NCBI GenBank assembly: GCA_035379625.1 | Contig: DAOSVM010000001.1 | Coordinates: 124,001 to 188,000 of the forward strand | Source of the DNA: DAOSCP01 sp035379625 | GTDB lineage: Bacteria; Bacteroidota; Ignavibacteria; Ignavibacteriales; DAOSCP01 | DNA length: 64,000 nucleotides | Direction: 5' to 3' | In this document: positions 35,691 through 45,097 of the stretch, one piece after another | Layout of the letters: each line of letters begins with the position of its first letter | Position numbering within the stretch: the stretch's first letter is position 1 | The notes under the pieces: model-generated | What the model was told of the DNA's origin: nothing | Seen by the model: the letters and a program-made list of their open reading frames with translations, nothing else | Database searches by the model: none | Made by a program: the position numbers and the translations under genes

Positions 35691-37478
35691 TTATTTTTGT
35701 TCAGGATTAACTGGTGTTTCAGGTACTTCTGGTTCTGGTTCAAAGCTTTGTAAATCGTTAGGATCAATTGTATTAACTTCAGCTTTCAAAATATCTTCAA
35801 CTTTTACTTTTTCAAGTTTATGTGCTTTGATATATTCTTCAATTTCTTCTTCAGATTTATCTTTCAATACCGCTAAAGCACTTAATACAATTCTTTTCTT
35901 TTCTTTGTTAAATTCAATAACTTTTAATTCTAATTCTGTATCTACTGGGAATCCAATACTTAAATTTTTAATTTTTGATGGTGATAATTGTTTAGCAGGG
36001 ACGAAGCCATCAACACCTTTAGGAAGTTCAACAATTACACCTTTTTCAATTATTCTTGCAACTTTAGCTGTTATAACTGTACCAACTTGATAGTCTTTTT
36101 CAAAATCATCCCATGGATTAGGGAAAATTTGTTTGTGGCCTAATGAAATCTTTCTTTGTTCAGTATCTATTGACAATACAACAACTTCAATTTGCTCATT
36201 TTTCTTAACAATTTCACCGGGGTGTCTGATTTTCTTTGTCCAAGATAGATCAGAAATGTGAATTAAACCATCAACACCTGGTTCAAGCTCTACAAATACT
36301 CCAAATGCTGTGAGATTTCTTACAACTCCGGTATGTTTTGAACCAACTGGATATTTTTCCATCAACATTTGCCATGGATCAGGTGTAAGTTGTTTAATAC
36401 CTAAAGATATTTTTCTTTCTTCTTTATCTAATGTAAGAATTACAGCTTCAACCATTTGTCCCATTGTAACAAATTGAGATGGATGTTTAATATGTTGAGT
36501 CCAACTCATTTCAGAAATATGGATTAAACCTTCAATACCTTTTTCAATTTCAATAAATGCACCGAAATCAGTTAATGATACAACTCTACCTTTTACTTTA
36601 TCCCCAACTTTATATTTTTCTTCAATATTTTCCCAGGGATGTGGATAAAGTTGTTTAATACCTAAAGAAATTCTCTTTCTCTCTGGATCGTAATCTGTTA
36701 CAACAACTTTAATTTTTTCATCTAATTTAACAACTTCATTAGGATGATTAATTCTTCCCCAGCTTAAATCTGTAATATGAATTAAACCATCAACACCGCC
36801 TAAATCTACGAATACACCAAAATCTGTAATGGCTTTAACTGTACCTTCGAGAACTTGACCTTTTTGTAAATTATTGAGTAAAGCTTCTCTTTGATCTTTT
36901 GTTTTTTCTTCGATAATTACTTTATGTGAAACAACAATGTTTTCTTGTAAATGGTTAACTTTTACAACTTTAAAATCCATTGTTTGCCCAACTAAAGCGT
37001 CGAAATCTCTAATTGGTTTAATATCAATTTGAGAGCCTGGTAAGAATGCTTCCATACCGTAAATATCAACAACCATACCACCTTTAACTCTACGTAATAT
37101 TTTACCAGTAATAATTTCATCTTTTTCATAAGCATCGAGAACTCTTTTCCAAATTTTGATAAAGTCTGCTCTCTTTTTGCTTAAAATAATGTTGCCATCA
37201 CCATCATCTTCAACTTCAATAACAACATCAATTACATTACCAACTTTAATTTCTTCACCAGCATTGAATTCTGATTTAGAAATCATACCTTCTGCTTTAA
37301 AGCCAATGTCAACTGCAACATTATCATCGGTAACTCTTACAATTGTACCTTTGATAATATCACCAACTTTAACATTCTTAAATGATGAATCATACATACT
37401 TGCTAATTGTTGCAACTCTTCATTTGTATATTCATCAGCATTCAGGAATTTTACAGGCTTTGTTTTAACATCACTCAT
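35691..37478 (-). CDS. rpsA: 30S ribosomal protein S1
   Basis: S1 binds mRNA near the start site and helps unfold structured leaders on the 30S subunit. The 595-residue protein carries six S1/OB-fold repeats (about 30-550), visible as GDIIKGTIVRVTDDNVAVDIG, GQVLEGTVKAITDFGVFVDL, GDKVKGRVVSLTDFGAFIEI and GSKHTGVVRNLTAFGVFVEL, each followed by GLIHISDLSW-type motifs. The C-terminal tail is acidic and proline-rich (PEPEVPETPVNPEQ). It has a strong GGAGG (37485-37489, six bases before ATG) and follows ispH in an operon, an arrangement seen in many bacteria. Confidence 0.97.
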   Translation of the reverse strand: MSDVKTKPVKFLNADEYTNEELQQLASMYDSSFKNVKVGDIIKGTIVRVTDDNVAVDIGFKAEGMISKSEFNAGEEIKVGNVIDVVIEVEDDGDGNIILSKKRADFIKIWKRVLDAYEKDEIITGKILRRVKGGMVVDIYGMEAFLPGSQIDIKPIRDFDALVGQTMDFKVVKVNHLQENIVVSHKVIIEEKTKDQREALLNNLQKGQVLEGTVKAITDFGVFVDLGGVDGLIHITDLSWGRINHPNEVVKLDEKIKVVVTDYDPERKRISLGIKQLYPHPWENIEEKYKVGDKVKGRVVSLTDFGAFIEIEKGIEGLIHISEMSWTQHIKHPSQFVTMGQMVEAVILTLDKEERKISLGIKQLTPDPWQMLMEKYPVGSKHTGVVRNLTAFGVFVELEPGVDGLIHISDLSWTKKIRHPGEIVKKNEQIEVVVLSIDTEQRKISLGHKQIFPNPWDDFEKDYQVGTVITAKVARIIEKGVIVELPKGVDGFVPAKQLSPSKIKNLSIGFPVDTELELKVIEFNKEKKRIVLSALAVLKDKSEEEIEEYIKAHKLEKVKVEDILKAEVNTIDPNDLQSFEPEPEVPETPVNPEQK

Positions 37479-37566
37479 TATATTCCTCCGAGCTGTTATA
37501 TTTTCTACATTATTATAAAAACTATCGGGTAAAAAATAATAATGTAGGTTTGTTTGTTAATTGTTA

Positions 37567-38481
37567 TTAACTAACTACCCCGACGTTTTTCAAATTTTGT
37601 TCTAATTTATTTTTTACTTCTTCCATTAACCACATTGGGGTTGAAGTAGCCCCTGTGATTCCAATATTTTCTACATTTTTCAAATTTTTGTACAACGAGT
37701 CAAAATTTATATCTTCAAATCTTTCAATGAAATAAGAATTGTTATTAGCATTTTTAACTAAATCAAATAATACTTTGCCGTTACTGCTCTTTTTCCCAGC
37801 AACAAAGAAAATTAAATCATTGCTTTGCGCAAATTCAATAATTTTCTTATCCCTACCACTTACTTGGCCACAAATTGTATCTTTTGCTAAAAACTCTTTA
37901 GCTACATTTTCAGAACTATCAACTATCAAATTTTTTATTTTTTCTTTTAGATAATTTACTATTTTATAAAAACCATCTTTATCCATTGTTGTCTGAGAAA
38001 AAAGCACTGTATTCTTATCAAAATTAACTTTTTCTTCAGCTTCTTCAATACTTTTTATTACTATTGAAGTATAATTTGTAACACCATTTAATCCAATTGT
38101 CTCAGGATGATCTTTCTTTCCAAAAATTACAATTTGATAACCATTATCATAAAACTTTTTAATTCTTTCTTGGACTTTTGTTACAACGGGACAAGTAGCA
38201 TCAACAAGTACTAATTTCAAATGTTCAATTTTTTTATAAACTTCTGGAGGCTCACCATGAGCTCTTATTAAAACTACACTCCCTTTTGGCAAATTATCCA
38301 AATCAGAATGAGTTATTGTAATAAGCCCAAGATTTGCTAATCTCTCAATTTCAATCGGATTATGGATTATATCACCTAAGCAATAAACTTTACCATGTTT
38401 TTGTAATTGTTCCTCAGCTATATCAACTGTTCTTACAACTCCCCAACAAAATCCAGAACTTTTATCAATACTTATTTTCAT
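37567..38481 (-). CDS. ispH: 4-hydroxy-3-methylbut-2-enyl diphosphate reductase
   Basis: IspH carries out the final step of the MEP isoprenoid pathway, giving IPP and DMAPP, using a 4Fe-4S cluster. The 304-residue protein has Cys12 in GFCWGVVRTVDIAEE, the second cluster cysteine in LVDATCPVVTKVQ, the third in KDTICGQVSGRD, and HNPIEIERL, GKKDHPETIGLNG, VLFSQTTMDKDGF and GITGATSTPMWLMEEV. All are standard. Its start codon region overlaps the end of cmk by 17 bases. It supplies precursors to UppS elsewhere in the window. Confidence 0.97.
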   Translation of the reverse strand: MKISIDKSSGFCWGVVRTVDIAEEQLQKHGKVYCLGDIIHNPIEIERLANLGLITITHSDLDNLPKGSVVLIRAHGEPPEVYKKIEHLKLVLVDATCPVVTKVQERIKKFYDNGYQIVIFGKKDHPETIGLNGVTNYTSIVIKSIEEAEEKVNFDKNTVLFSQTTMDKDGFYKIVNYLKEKIKNLIVDSSENVAKEFLAKDTICGQVSGRDKKIIEFAQSNDLIFFVAGKKSSNGKVLFDLVKNANNNSYFIERFEDINFDSLYKNLKNVENIGITGATSTPMWLMEEVKNKLEQNLKNVGVVS

Positions 38482-39160
38482 TGTTAGCCCTTTCTAACTT
38501 TTCCCTAATTATATTTAATATTTGGCTAACCTGTTGTTCGATAGTAATATTACTCGTATCAACCTCAATAGCATCCACTGCTTTTTTTAGCGGTGCTATT
38601 TCTCGGTTGCTATCAATAAGATCTCTGTTTATAAGATTGTTTTTAACCTCTTCAAAATTTGCTTTATGCCCAGCTACTTGCAATTCTTTTAATCTTCTTT
38701 CTGCTCTTTTATCAATATCTGCTATTAAATAAATTTTTACATCAGCATCAGGAAAAACTACTGTTCCTGTATCACGACCATCAAGAATTACGCTACTATT
38801 TTGGGCAATTGATCTTTGTTTTTCTAATAGAAAATTTCGAACTTCAGGTATAGCACTTATTGGACTAACAAGATTACTAACTTTTAAAGTTCTAATTTCT
38901 TCTGTTATATCTTTTCCATTAAGATGAACTATTGTTTTTCTATCTCTATATTGAATATCGATATTAATTTTATCAAGATTTTCAATAAGTTTTTGAAAAT
39001 TATTTTCATAGCCTTCTTCAATAGCATAATATGCTACTGCTCGATACATAGCCCCAGTATCAAGATAAGTAATATTTAATTCGTTAGCAATTCTTTTTGC
39101 TGTTGTACTTTTTCCTGAACCAGATGGTCCATCAATAGTTATAATAAATTTATTCCCCAT
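38465..39160 (-). CDS. cmk: Cytidylate kinase
   Basis: Cmk phosphorylates CMP/dCMP to the diphosphate. The 231-residue protein shows the P-loop IDGPSGSGKSTTAKRIANEL (9-28), YLDTGAMYRAVAYYAIEE, the CMP-binding FPDADVKIYLIADIDKRAE and VILDGRDTGTVVFPDADVKI. Its length is normal. It is the first gene of cmk-ispH-rpsA, a co-occurrence well known from other bacteria, and lies 40 bp downstream of the giant C25 peptidase gene on the same strand. Confidence 0.97.
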   Translation of the reverse strand: MGNKFIITIDGPSGSGKSTTAKRIANELNITYLDTGAMYRAVAYYAIEEGYENNFQKLIENLDKINIDIQYRDRKTIVHLNGKDITEEIRTLKVSNLVSPISAIPEVRNFLLEKQRSIAQNSSVILDGRDTGTVVFPDADVKIYLIADIDKRAERRLKELQVAGHKANFEEVKNNLINRDLIDSNREIAPLKKAVDAIEVDTSNITIEQQVSQILNIIREKLERANNENKY

Positions 39161-39200
39161 AGCTTACAAAATTAATATATTTTTATTTAAAACCCAAATT

Positions 39201-42200
39201 TTATTTTATCTTAGCAATTTTCCCGATTTTAGTAATTGTTTTATTTTTGCTCTTTACTTTAAATTTGTAAAAATATACTCCATTAGCGATATTATTATTG
39301 TCTTCGTCATTACCATCCCAATAAATATAATTGTAATCGTATAATAATTCTGCCCTACTTCTTCTAATTTCTTTTATCTTCCTCCCTGCAACTGTGTATA
39401 TCGAAATCTCAACTTCATCTGGTATTTGTGATAAAACGAACGTAAAATATGTTCCTCTCTCAAATGGATTGGGGTAATTGTAAACAACTTGCAATTCAAG
39501 ATCACTTTTAACTTTAAATTTTTTGATAATTGGATCTGAAAAGTTACCATTATAATCTTTCCCTATAACCTTTAATTCGTATTCGTCATCCTTAAGCTTA
39601 GGCATATAATTTACTCTTATTAAAGGATTTTGTGAATTAAATTCAATTGTAATTTCATTATTATTATAATAATTCACTTTTTTATCATTTACAAATATCA
39701 TAATATTGGATGTATCATTAACAGGAATATTGGTATCATCTGTTAATTCAATTTTTATTAAAGGATTTGAACTAATATAATTTTTATTATCTAATGTTTT
39801 CATTAATTTGCCATCATTAAAAATACTTAACGATAAATTAGGATTATTATCTATTGTAATATTTACAATAGGTTTTCCAGTATCCTTTTGTACATAGAAA
39901 TATTTACTAATTTGATTATTTGTTTTATAATATTCATCTATTTTATTCAAACTATCGATAAAAAGATATACTGTATTATTATTTTGTAAAAATTTCGTAT
40001 CAATACTTAAATTGTTTTTATATACTGAATTTTTTAACAATTTTACATGTTCTTCCCTCAATTTAGTGTAACTATTATCTAATTTTTTCAAATAAACTTT
40101 AATATTTAAACTATCAGCATCTTTATCGCTTATATTCCATACACTATAATTAACATTCAACCCTTTGCCCTGATAAATAGTGTCTTTCTCTAATTGTATT
40201 GATTTATCATTTACAAGTAATTCTGCTAATTTATTTTTTATTACTTTTATTTTTTTTAGTATTGGGACAAAATTATCATTTATATCATTATTAAAGTAAC
40301 CAATTAAAACAATCTTCGGATAATTCTTTAAAATTTTGTAATCAATTATAGCTCGTTTCCAATTATTAACAATATTAATAAATGGTAATGCGTTTGATAA
40401 AGTATCTTCTGTATTATCTTTTTTTATACCAATAAGTTTATAACTTATTGTATTATTTTGTTGTAAAGTATCATTTACCAATATTTGCTCAATCCCATCA
40501 TAATTATCAATGTCAATTATTACCTTCCCGTCATTTTTAACAATTAAGAAAGTGGTATCGCATTTTGCAGTACCATTATATTGTATTTTAAATGTCTCTG
40601 GAACACTTCCAACTTTAGCTCCTCTATATCCTAATATTCCCCAAGAAGCTCTGAAACTAATGCTATCTGCATATTTACTGCCAAACAACTTTAATTTGTC
40701 TCTAATTGATTGACTTAAATTAGTTGAACCTTCATCTTTAATCACAATTGCTATGTAAAATTTATCGGATAATGTATCCAACATATTATCATAAGCAACT
40801 ACATCTGAAGAATTAAATAAATCATATCTTCTGCCCCATATAGGTTTTAATGTATTTCTATCAAATAAATAAATATGATGACCTCGAACTGAGTTCTCCG
40901 GTATAAGCTGTTGTCCATTTAATAATATAAATGCTGTATTCCCATCATTATAGCCGCCTGATATTAATTCTATTTTATATTTTGCGGTATCCAATACCAG
41001 TCCGCTCGAAATATACTTTAAATTATAACTCTTAGTATTCTGGGAAAAAGATAGTGAATCACCAAATAATAATCCATAATCTGAATATATAAAGCTTCCT
41101 TGTGTCATTATTTCATTATTTTGATTAACTATTTTATACCAAACTCTACTATCATTTTCAACGTTGTCAAAAGAAATCGTTGTATAATTTGAGTCAGGAT
41201 TTAATAAAATTTTATAAGAATTTGCAAAATCTTGTTTTAAAGAGTACTCAAAAAAAGTTTTATTATTTATTTTATTTTGTGGATTTAAAACTTTTAATTC
41301 TTTTACTGATATATTTTCGGATTTAATTGCTGGAACGGTATAATAACTGCTATTTTTTACAATAAAAGTATATTCAAATTTATTATCATTGTAATCATAT
41401 TCATCAATTTTATTATCATAGTTTAATTCTATTATTATTTTGTTCATTCCCGATTTTGATTTTGTATACACAGGGAACTGAATACTATCACTATTCTTAG
41501 GTATATTCCTCAATATCTCTCTTGTTATAGTTTCATTATTATAGATATGAGTTATTTTAATATTAAAAGTGTCATTTATTGGATTACCATAGTTAAAATA
41601 TTTTACTTTAACCAAAATACTATCATCAATATCACTTACATTCTCTTTTGAAAACTTCCATGATTGCTTATCAATTGCTAAATTTACTTTATTGGGTAAC
41701 TTTACATAAATTATCGGATCCCCAAATAATATATTGGTATATTTATAAAGTAAATAACTTCCACTATTTGAATATGTTTTACAAATATCATTCTTTATTA
41801 AATTATGAAGTTCTCCAATCGTAATATTTTGTTTTTCAATAGCCTTTTGATAAAATATATATGGAACTGTATAAGCTGTTGATGTATAACCTAGTGAACT
41901 ATTCCCTAAATAATTGATTGCCTTGGAATTATTTCTCACAGTAGCGTATTCTGAAAAAGCAACAATATCTGGTTCAGCAAATTTACCTGTAGAACAACCA
42001 AAATCTAGTATTATTGGATAAAGATTATATTTGCTATTTAGTTGTAAAATGTCATAAATTCCGTTATCCCAAGTTGATACTGCACTATGCCCTAAATAAG
42101 AAATAAATAATGCACTATTATTAATTATTTCTTCAAAATAATTCTGTGTTACATTTAATCCAAAATTTGTAACAGGATTAACAGTTTTATAAAAATGCTC

Positions 42201-44354
42201 ATAAAACCCACCATAAGGTTTTATAAAATTATTTATTATCCCATCATTTATGTTTTTTATCTCTAAATATTGATTATTGGTTGTGTTACCACCTGAAAAA
42301 AATATAAATGATTTATTCCATCTATCAATTTTTTTATCGTTATAATTTTTATGCCTTTGAAAATAATTTTCAAATTCTTCAGTGGAATTTATTGGTAGAC
42401 GCCCAACTGCCATTTGTGGAATATTAGCACCAGTAGTATCCCAAATAACAAACCAAGTATCTGAAACCGGTGCTCCGTAGGACGGGACCCAGTTATTCTG
42501 TTTAGGAGCATCTCCATATTTAGCTCGATTATTATAATAATCATAAGTTGCATCACCAACAAGGAAGAGATATCTAGGCTTAGGCTCATCACTCATTTCA
42601 TAATAATCTTTTAAGAATAATTTTATAGGCTCTGGTGCGAAATAACCGAAATTGTAATTATCATATATATCATTAACATCAACTACTGCTGCATTCAAAT
42701 TGTAATAATTCTTTAGGTAATCGCAATATTTGTGAGCTACTTTTATAAATTTGCTGTGTGTTATTAAAATATAATCTGTTGTAGAATGCTTAATTAAATT
42801 ATTTTCAAATATTTTTTGGTATAAAAATTTTGGATTTTTAATTTTATTTACATTATATAAATAATATTGGCTATTTTGTTTAATAGTATCAATAAATATT
42901 AGAGTGTCTCCATTTTTTGTAAAAATATCAATAAAATAAATTTTTTGATATTCCTTTTCTTTTTTCAATAAAATAACTTCGTTGGTATTAACATTTAAAA
43001 TTTTAATTTTATATGGTTTATTAAATTCGATATTATTTCTAAAATCAAAAATTAAACTATCATTAAATATTAGTTTTTTGGGGTATTCTATTTCAAACCA
43101 ATCATGAAAAATTCCTGTTCCGTTTAATACATCAAGAGAAAAAGAATTGTCACCTTCTTTTAATAAATCTGAGTTAAAAGATGTACTAACAACTTTATGC
43201 TTATATCTATCAAAATATTCAGTAATAAGATAATTAGAACCATTAACTCTTACTCCTACTTGATGAGCATTTGTTATCGTACTTGCGGATCTACTTAAGA
43301 CTTTCCAATAAAATTTTGCTACTTTATTTGGTACAATATTATTTAATTTTAATGTAGGACTATCACCCCAACCTTTAGTCCATGTTTTATTTTCTATCCA
43401 ATCTGGGAATTCTCTTCTTATTTGTGCATCAGTAGGAAAATCAAAGTATACATTAGCTTCATCGTGAATTAAACAATCGTAATAGTTAATTTCATCTTGA
43501 TAGGTTTGTATACTGTAATTATTTGTTATTCGTAAAGAATTATTATTATCATAAGTTAACCAATAATAGCTGCTGTCCGTATACCTATCAAGATATTCAT
43601 TATATGGTTTTCCATATTCTGCAACTTTTCTATAATCACCATTTGAATAGTTTTTATTCCCAATAAAAATAAAATATTCGTCAGAAGTAAAAATATCATC
43701 ATTATTCCCATGAAAATATAAAGGATACTCACTTCCTTTATAAAATAATTTAATATTCTTTGGAGATACATTATTTACTGGGAAATTAATACTTTTCAAA
43801 AATTCAAAATCAATTTTATATAAACCATCCTGATTTAAACTTAACTTATAATATATCTGATTACTATTAAACCAATTTTTAATCTCTTTAATTTCTTTAA
43901 CTTTTTTATTTATATAATTGTCTTGTTTTATAAATATAAAATTTTCTTCACTGTAAACTTTTAAGTTGCCAGAATTATGAGCATAATTAATTACAATACT
44001 TTTTAAATAATGTAATTCATTGTTAATAATTTTTAAATAAGGGAATCGTAAATGTTTAAATTTCCTACCTTTGAATTTAAAATATCCTTTAAAAATTTTT
44101 TCTTCTTCAGTAATATTATTTATGTTTAATTCATATTTGTATCTTTCATAATCTAATTTTGAAATTAAGATTCTATTTTCATCAATATCTGATATATCAA
44201 GGAAAATATCTTTATAAAAATTCATATTATCTTCAACTTTTATTAAATCTATATTAATTTTAATATTTAAATTATTATTAGTATATTGACATACCAAGAA
44301 ATTATTAGCTTGTATAAATATATTTAATAAACAAAATATAATTATAGTTCTCAA
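39201..44354 (-). CDS. Giant C25 (gingipain-like) peptidase with type IX sorting domain
   Basis: The 1717-residue protein is a second PorU/gingipain-type cysteine peptidase. It has a signal peptide (about 1-16), a lectin-like beta region (about 160-480), and the C25 domain (about 540-880) with YLFLVGDATYDYYNNRA, AVGRLPINSTEEFENYF, the catalytic His about 756 in SYLGHSAVSTWDNG and Cys about 787 in DFGCSTGKFA. CARDB-like repeats at about 895-1005 and 1390-1490 precede a C-terminal type IX sorting domain (YNYPNPFERG, IYTVAGRKIKEI, NGVYFYKF). The start is TTG at 44352-44354 with GGAG five bases upstream. Its domain layout makes it a probable secreted surface protease, distinct from the porV-linked PorU. 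Confidence 0.85.
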   Translation of the reverse strand: MRTIIIFCLLNIFIQANNFLVCQYTNNNLNIKINIDLIKVEDNMNFYKDIFLDISDIDENRILISKLDYERYKYELNINNITEEEKIFKGYFKFKGRKFKHLRFPYLKIINNELHYLKSIVINYAHNSGNLKVYSEENFIFIKQDNYINKKVKEIKEIKNWFNSNQIYYKLSLNQDGLYKIDFEFLKSINFPVNNVSPKNIKLFYKGSEYPLYFHGNNDDIFTSDEYFIFIGNKNYSNGDYRKVAEYGKPYNEYLDRYTDSSYYWLTYDNNNSLRITNNYSIQTYQDEINYYDCLIHDEANVYFDFPTDAQIRREFPDWIENKTWTKGWGDSPTLKLNNIVPNKVAKFYWKVLSRSASTITNAHQVGVRVNGSNYLITEYFDRYKHKVVSTSFNSDLLKEGDNSFSLDVLNGTGIFHDWFEIEYPKKLIFNDSLIFDFRNNIEFNKPYKIKILNVNTNEVILLKKEKEYQKIYFIDIFTKNGDTLIFIDTIKQNSQYYLYNVNKIKNPKFLYQKIFENNLIKHSTTDYILITHSKFIKVAHKYCDYLKNYYNLNAAVVDVNDIYDNYNFGYFAPEPIKLFLKDYYEMSDEPKPRYLFLVGDATYDYYNNRAKYGDAPKQNNWVPSYGAPVSDTWFVIWDTTGANIPQMAVGRLPINSTEEFENYFQRHKNYNDKKIDRWNKSFIFFSGGNTTNNQYLEIKNINDGIINNFIKPYGGFYEHFYKTVNPVTNFGLNVTQNYFEEIINNSALFISYLGHSAVSTWDNGIYDILQLNSKYNLYPIILDFGCSTGKFAEPDIVAFSEYATVRNNSKAINYLGNSSLGYTSTAYTVPYIFYQKAIEKQNITIGELHNLIKNDICKTYSNSGSYLLYKYTNILFGDPIIYVKLPNKVNLAIDKQSWKFSKENVSDIDDSILVKVKYFNYGNPINDTFNIKITHIYNNETITREILRNIPKNSDSIQFPVYTKSKSGMNKIIIELNYDNKIDEYDYNDNKFEYTFIVKNSSYYTVPAIKSENISVKELKVLNPQNKINNKTFFEYSLKQDFANSYKILLNPDSNYTTISFDNVENDSRVWYKIVNQNNEIMTQGSFIYSDYGLLFGDSLSFSQNTKSYNLKYISSGLVLDTAKYKIELISGGYNDGNTAFILLNGQQLIPENSVRGHHIYLFDRNTLKPIWGRRYDLFNSSDVVAYDNMLDTLSDKFYIAIVIKDEGSTNLSQSIRDKLKLFGSKYADSISFRASWGILGYRGAKVGSVPETFKIQYNGTAKCDTTFLIVKNDGKVIIDIDNYDGIEQILVNDTLQQNNTISYKLIGIKKDNTEDTLSNALPFINIVNNWKRAIIDYKILKNYPKIVLIGYFNNDINDNFVPILKKIKVIKNKLAELLVNDKSIQLEKDTIYQGKGLNVNYSVWNISDKDADSLNIKVYLKKLDNSYTKLREEHVKLLKNSVYKNNLSIDTKFLQNNNTVYLFIDSLNKIDEYYKTNNQISKYFYVQKDTGKPIVNITIDNNPNLSLSIFNDGKLMKTLDNKNYISSNPLIKIELTDDTNIPVNDTSNIMIFVNDKKVNYYNNNEITIEFNSQNPLIRVNYMPKLKDDEYELKVIGKDYNGNFSDPIIKKFKVKSDLELQVVYNYPNPFERGTYFTFVLSQIPDEVEISIYTVAGRKIKEIRRSRAELLYDYNYIYWDGNDEDNNNIANGVYFYKFKVKSKNKTITKIGKIAKIK

Positions 44355-44359
44355 CTTAA

Positions 44360-44363
44360 CTCC
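44360..44363 (-). promoter_or_regulatory. Ribosome binding site of the giant peptidase
   Basis: GGAG (minus strand) lies five bases before the TTG at 44352-44354 and is the basis for that start. It falls in the 17-base gap between two divergent genes. Confidence 0.7.
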
Positions 44364-44371
44364 AAATTTTT

Positions 44372-45097
44372 ATGTTAAAAATTTTTGATACTTTCGTTAA
44401 TATTTTCAGCTATGATGAATTAAATATTAAAATACTTGAATCTGTAAAAAAGCGTAAAAAAGCAACTTTTTTTTATTTGAATACCTTTTCTTTATATCTA
44501 ATTTTTAAAAGTCAGAATTATGCAACAGCATTTAATCAAGCTGATTATATAGTCCCCGATGGTATTAGTATAGTATATGCCGCTAGACTTCTAAACAATA
44601 TTAAAATCAAAAAATTAAGAATTAATTTAAATTATTTTTTGTATTTAGAAAATATTATCATAAAGAATAATCTAACGATTTATTTATTAGGCTCACATAA
44701 AAATATTTTAGATAAAGCTGTCCACAAACTTAAAGAAAGAGGCATCAAAGTTGTTGGTTATAATGATGGTTATAATTTAAATAACTCTTTAATAGACAAT
44801 ATTAATCAATTACAGCCTGATATTTTTTTTATTGGTATGGGAATGCCTAAACAAGAGTTATGGGTTATAGAAAACTCAAAAAAAATAAATACTGGAGCTT
44901 TCATTACTGTAGGTAATCTATTTGATATTATATCTGGAAATTTTAAAATTGCACCTAAATGGCTTACTAATACACCTTTCGAATGGGTTTATAGAATTTT
45001 CCAAGAACCTAAGAAACTCATCCCAAGATATATAAAATGTAACAGTTTCTATTTATACCTACTTGTTAAATATTATTTTAACAAAAGAGTTAAATAA
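44372..45097 (+). CDS. WecG/TagA/CpsF-family glycosyltransferase
   Basis: The 241-residue protein belongs to the family that adds a second sugar (such as ManNAc or its uronic acid) onto an undecaprenyl-linked first sugar in polysaccharide repeat-unit assembly. Motifs are ADYIVPDGISIVYAARLL, IYLLGSHKNILDKAVHKL, DIFFIGMGMPKQELWVIENS and ITVGNLFDIISGN near the C terminus. The downstream end WLTNTPFEWVYRIFQEPKKL is typical. It opens the surface-polysaccharide cluster but is on the opposite strand. Only 17 bases separate its ATG from the divergent start of the giant peptidase, and its 3' end overlaps the convergent glycosyltransferase by 25 bases. Confidence 0.9.
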   Translation: MLKIFDTFVNIFSYDELNIKILESVKKRKKATFFYLNTFSLYLIFKSQNYATAFNQADYIVPDGISIVYAARLLNNIKIKKLRINLNYFLYLENIIIKNNLTIYLLGSHKNILDKAVHKLKERGIKVVGYNDGYNLNNSLIDNINQLQPDIFFIGMGMPKQELWVIENSKKINTGAFITVGNLFDIISGNFKIAPKWLTNTPFEWVYRIFQEPKKLIPRYIKCNSFYLYLLVKYYFNKRVK

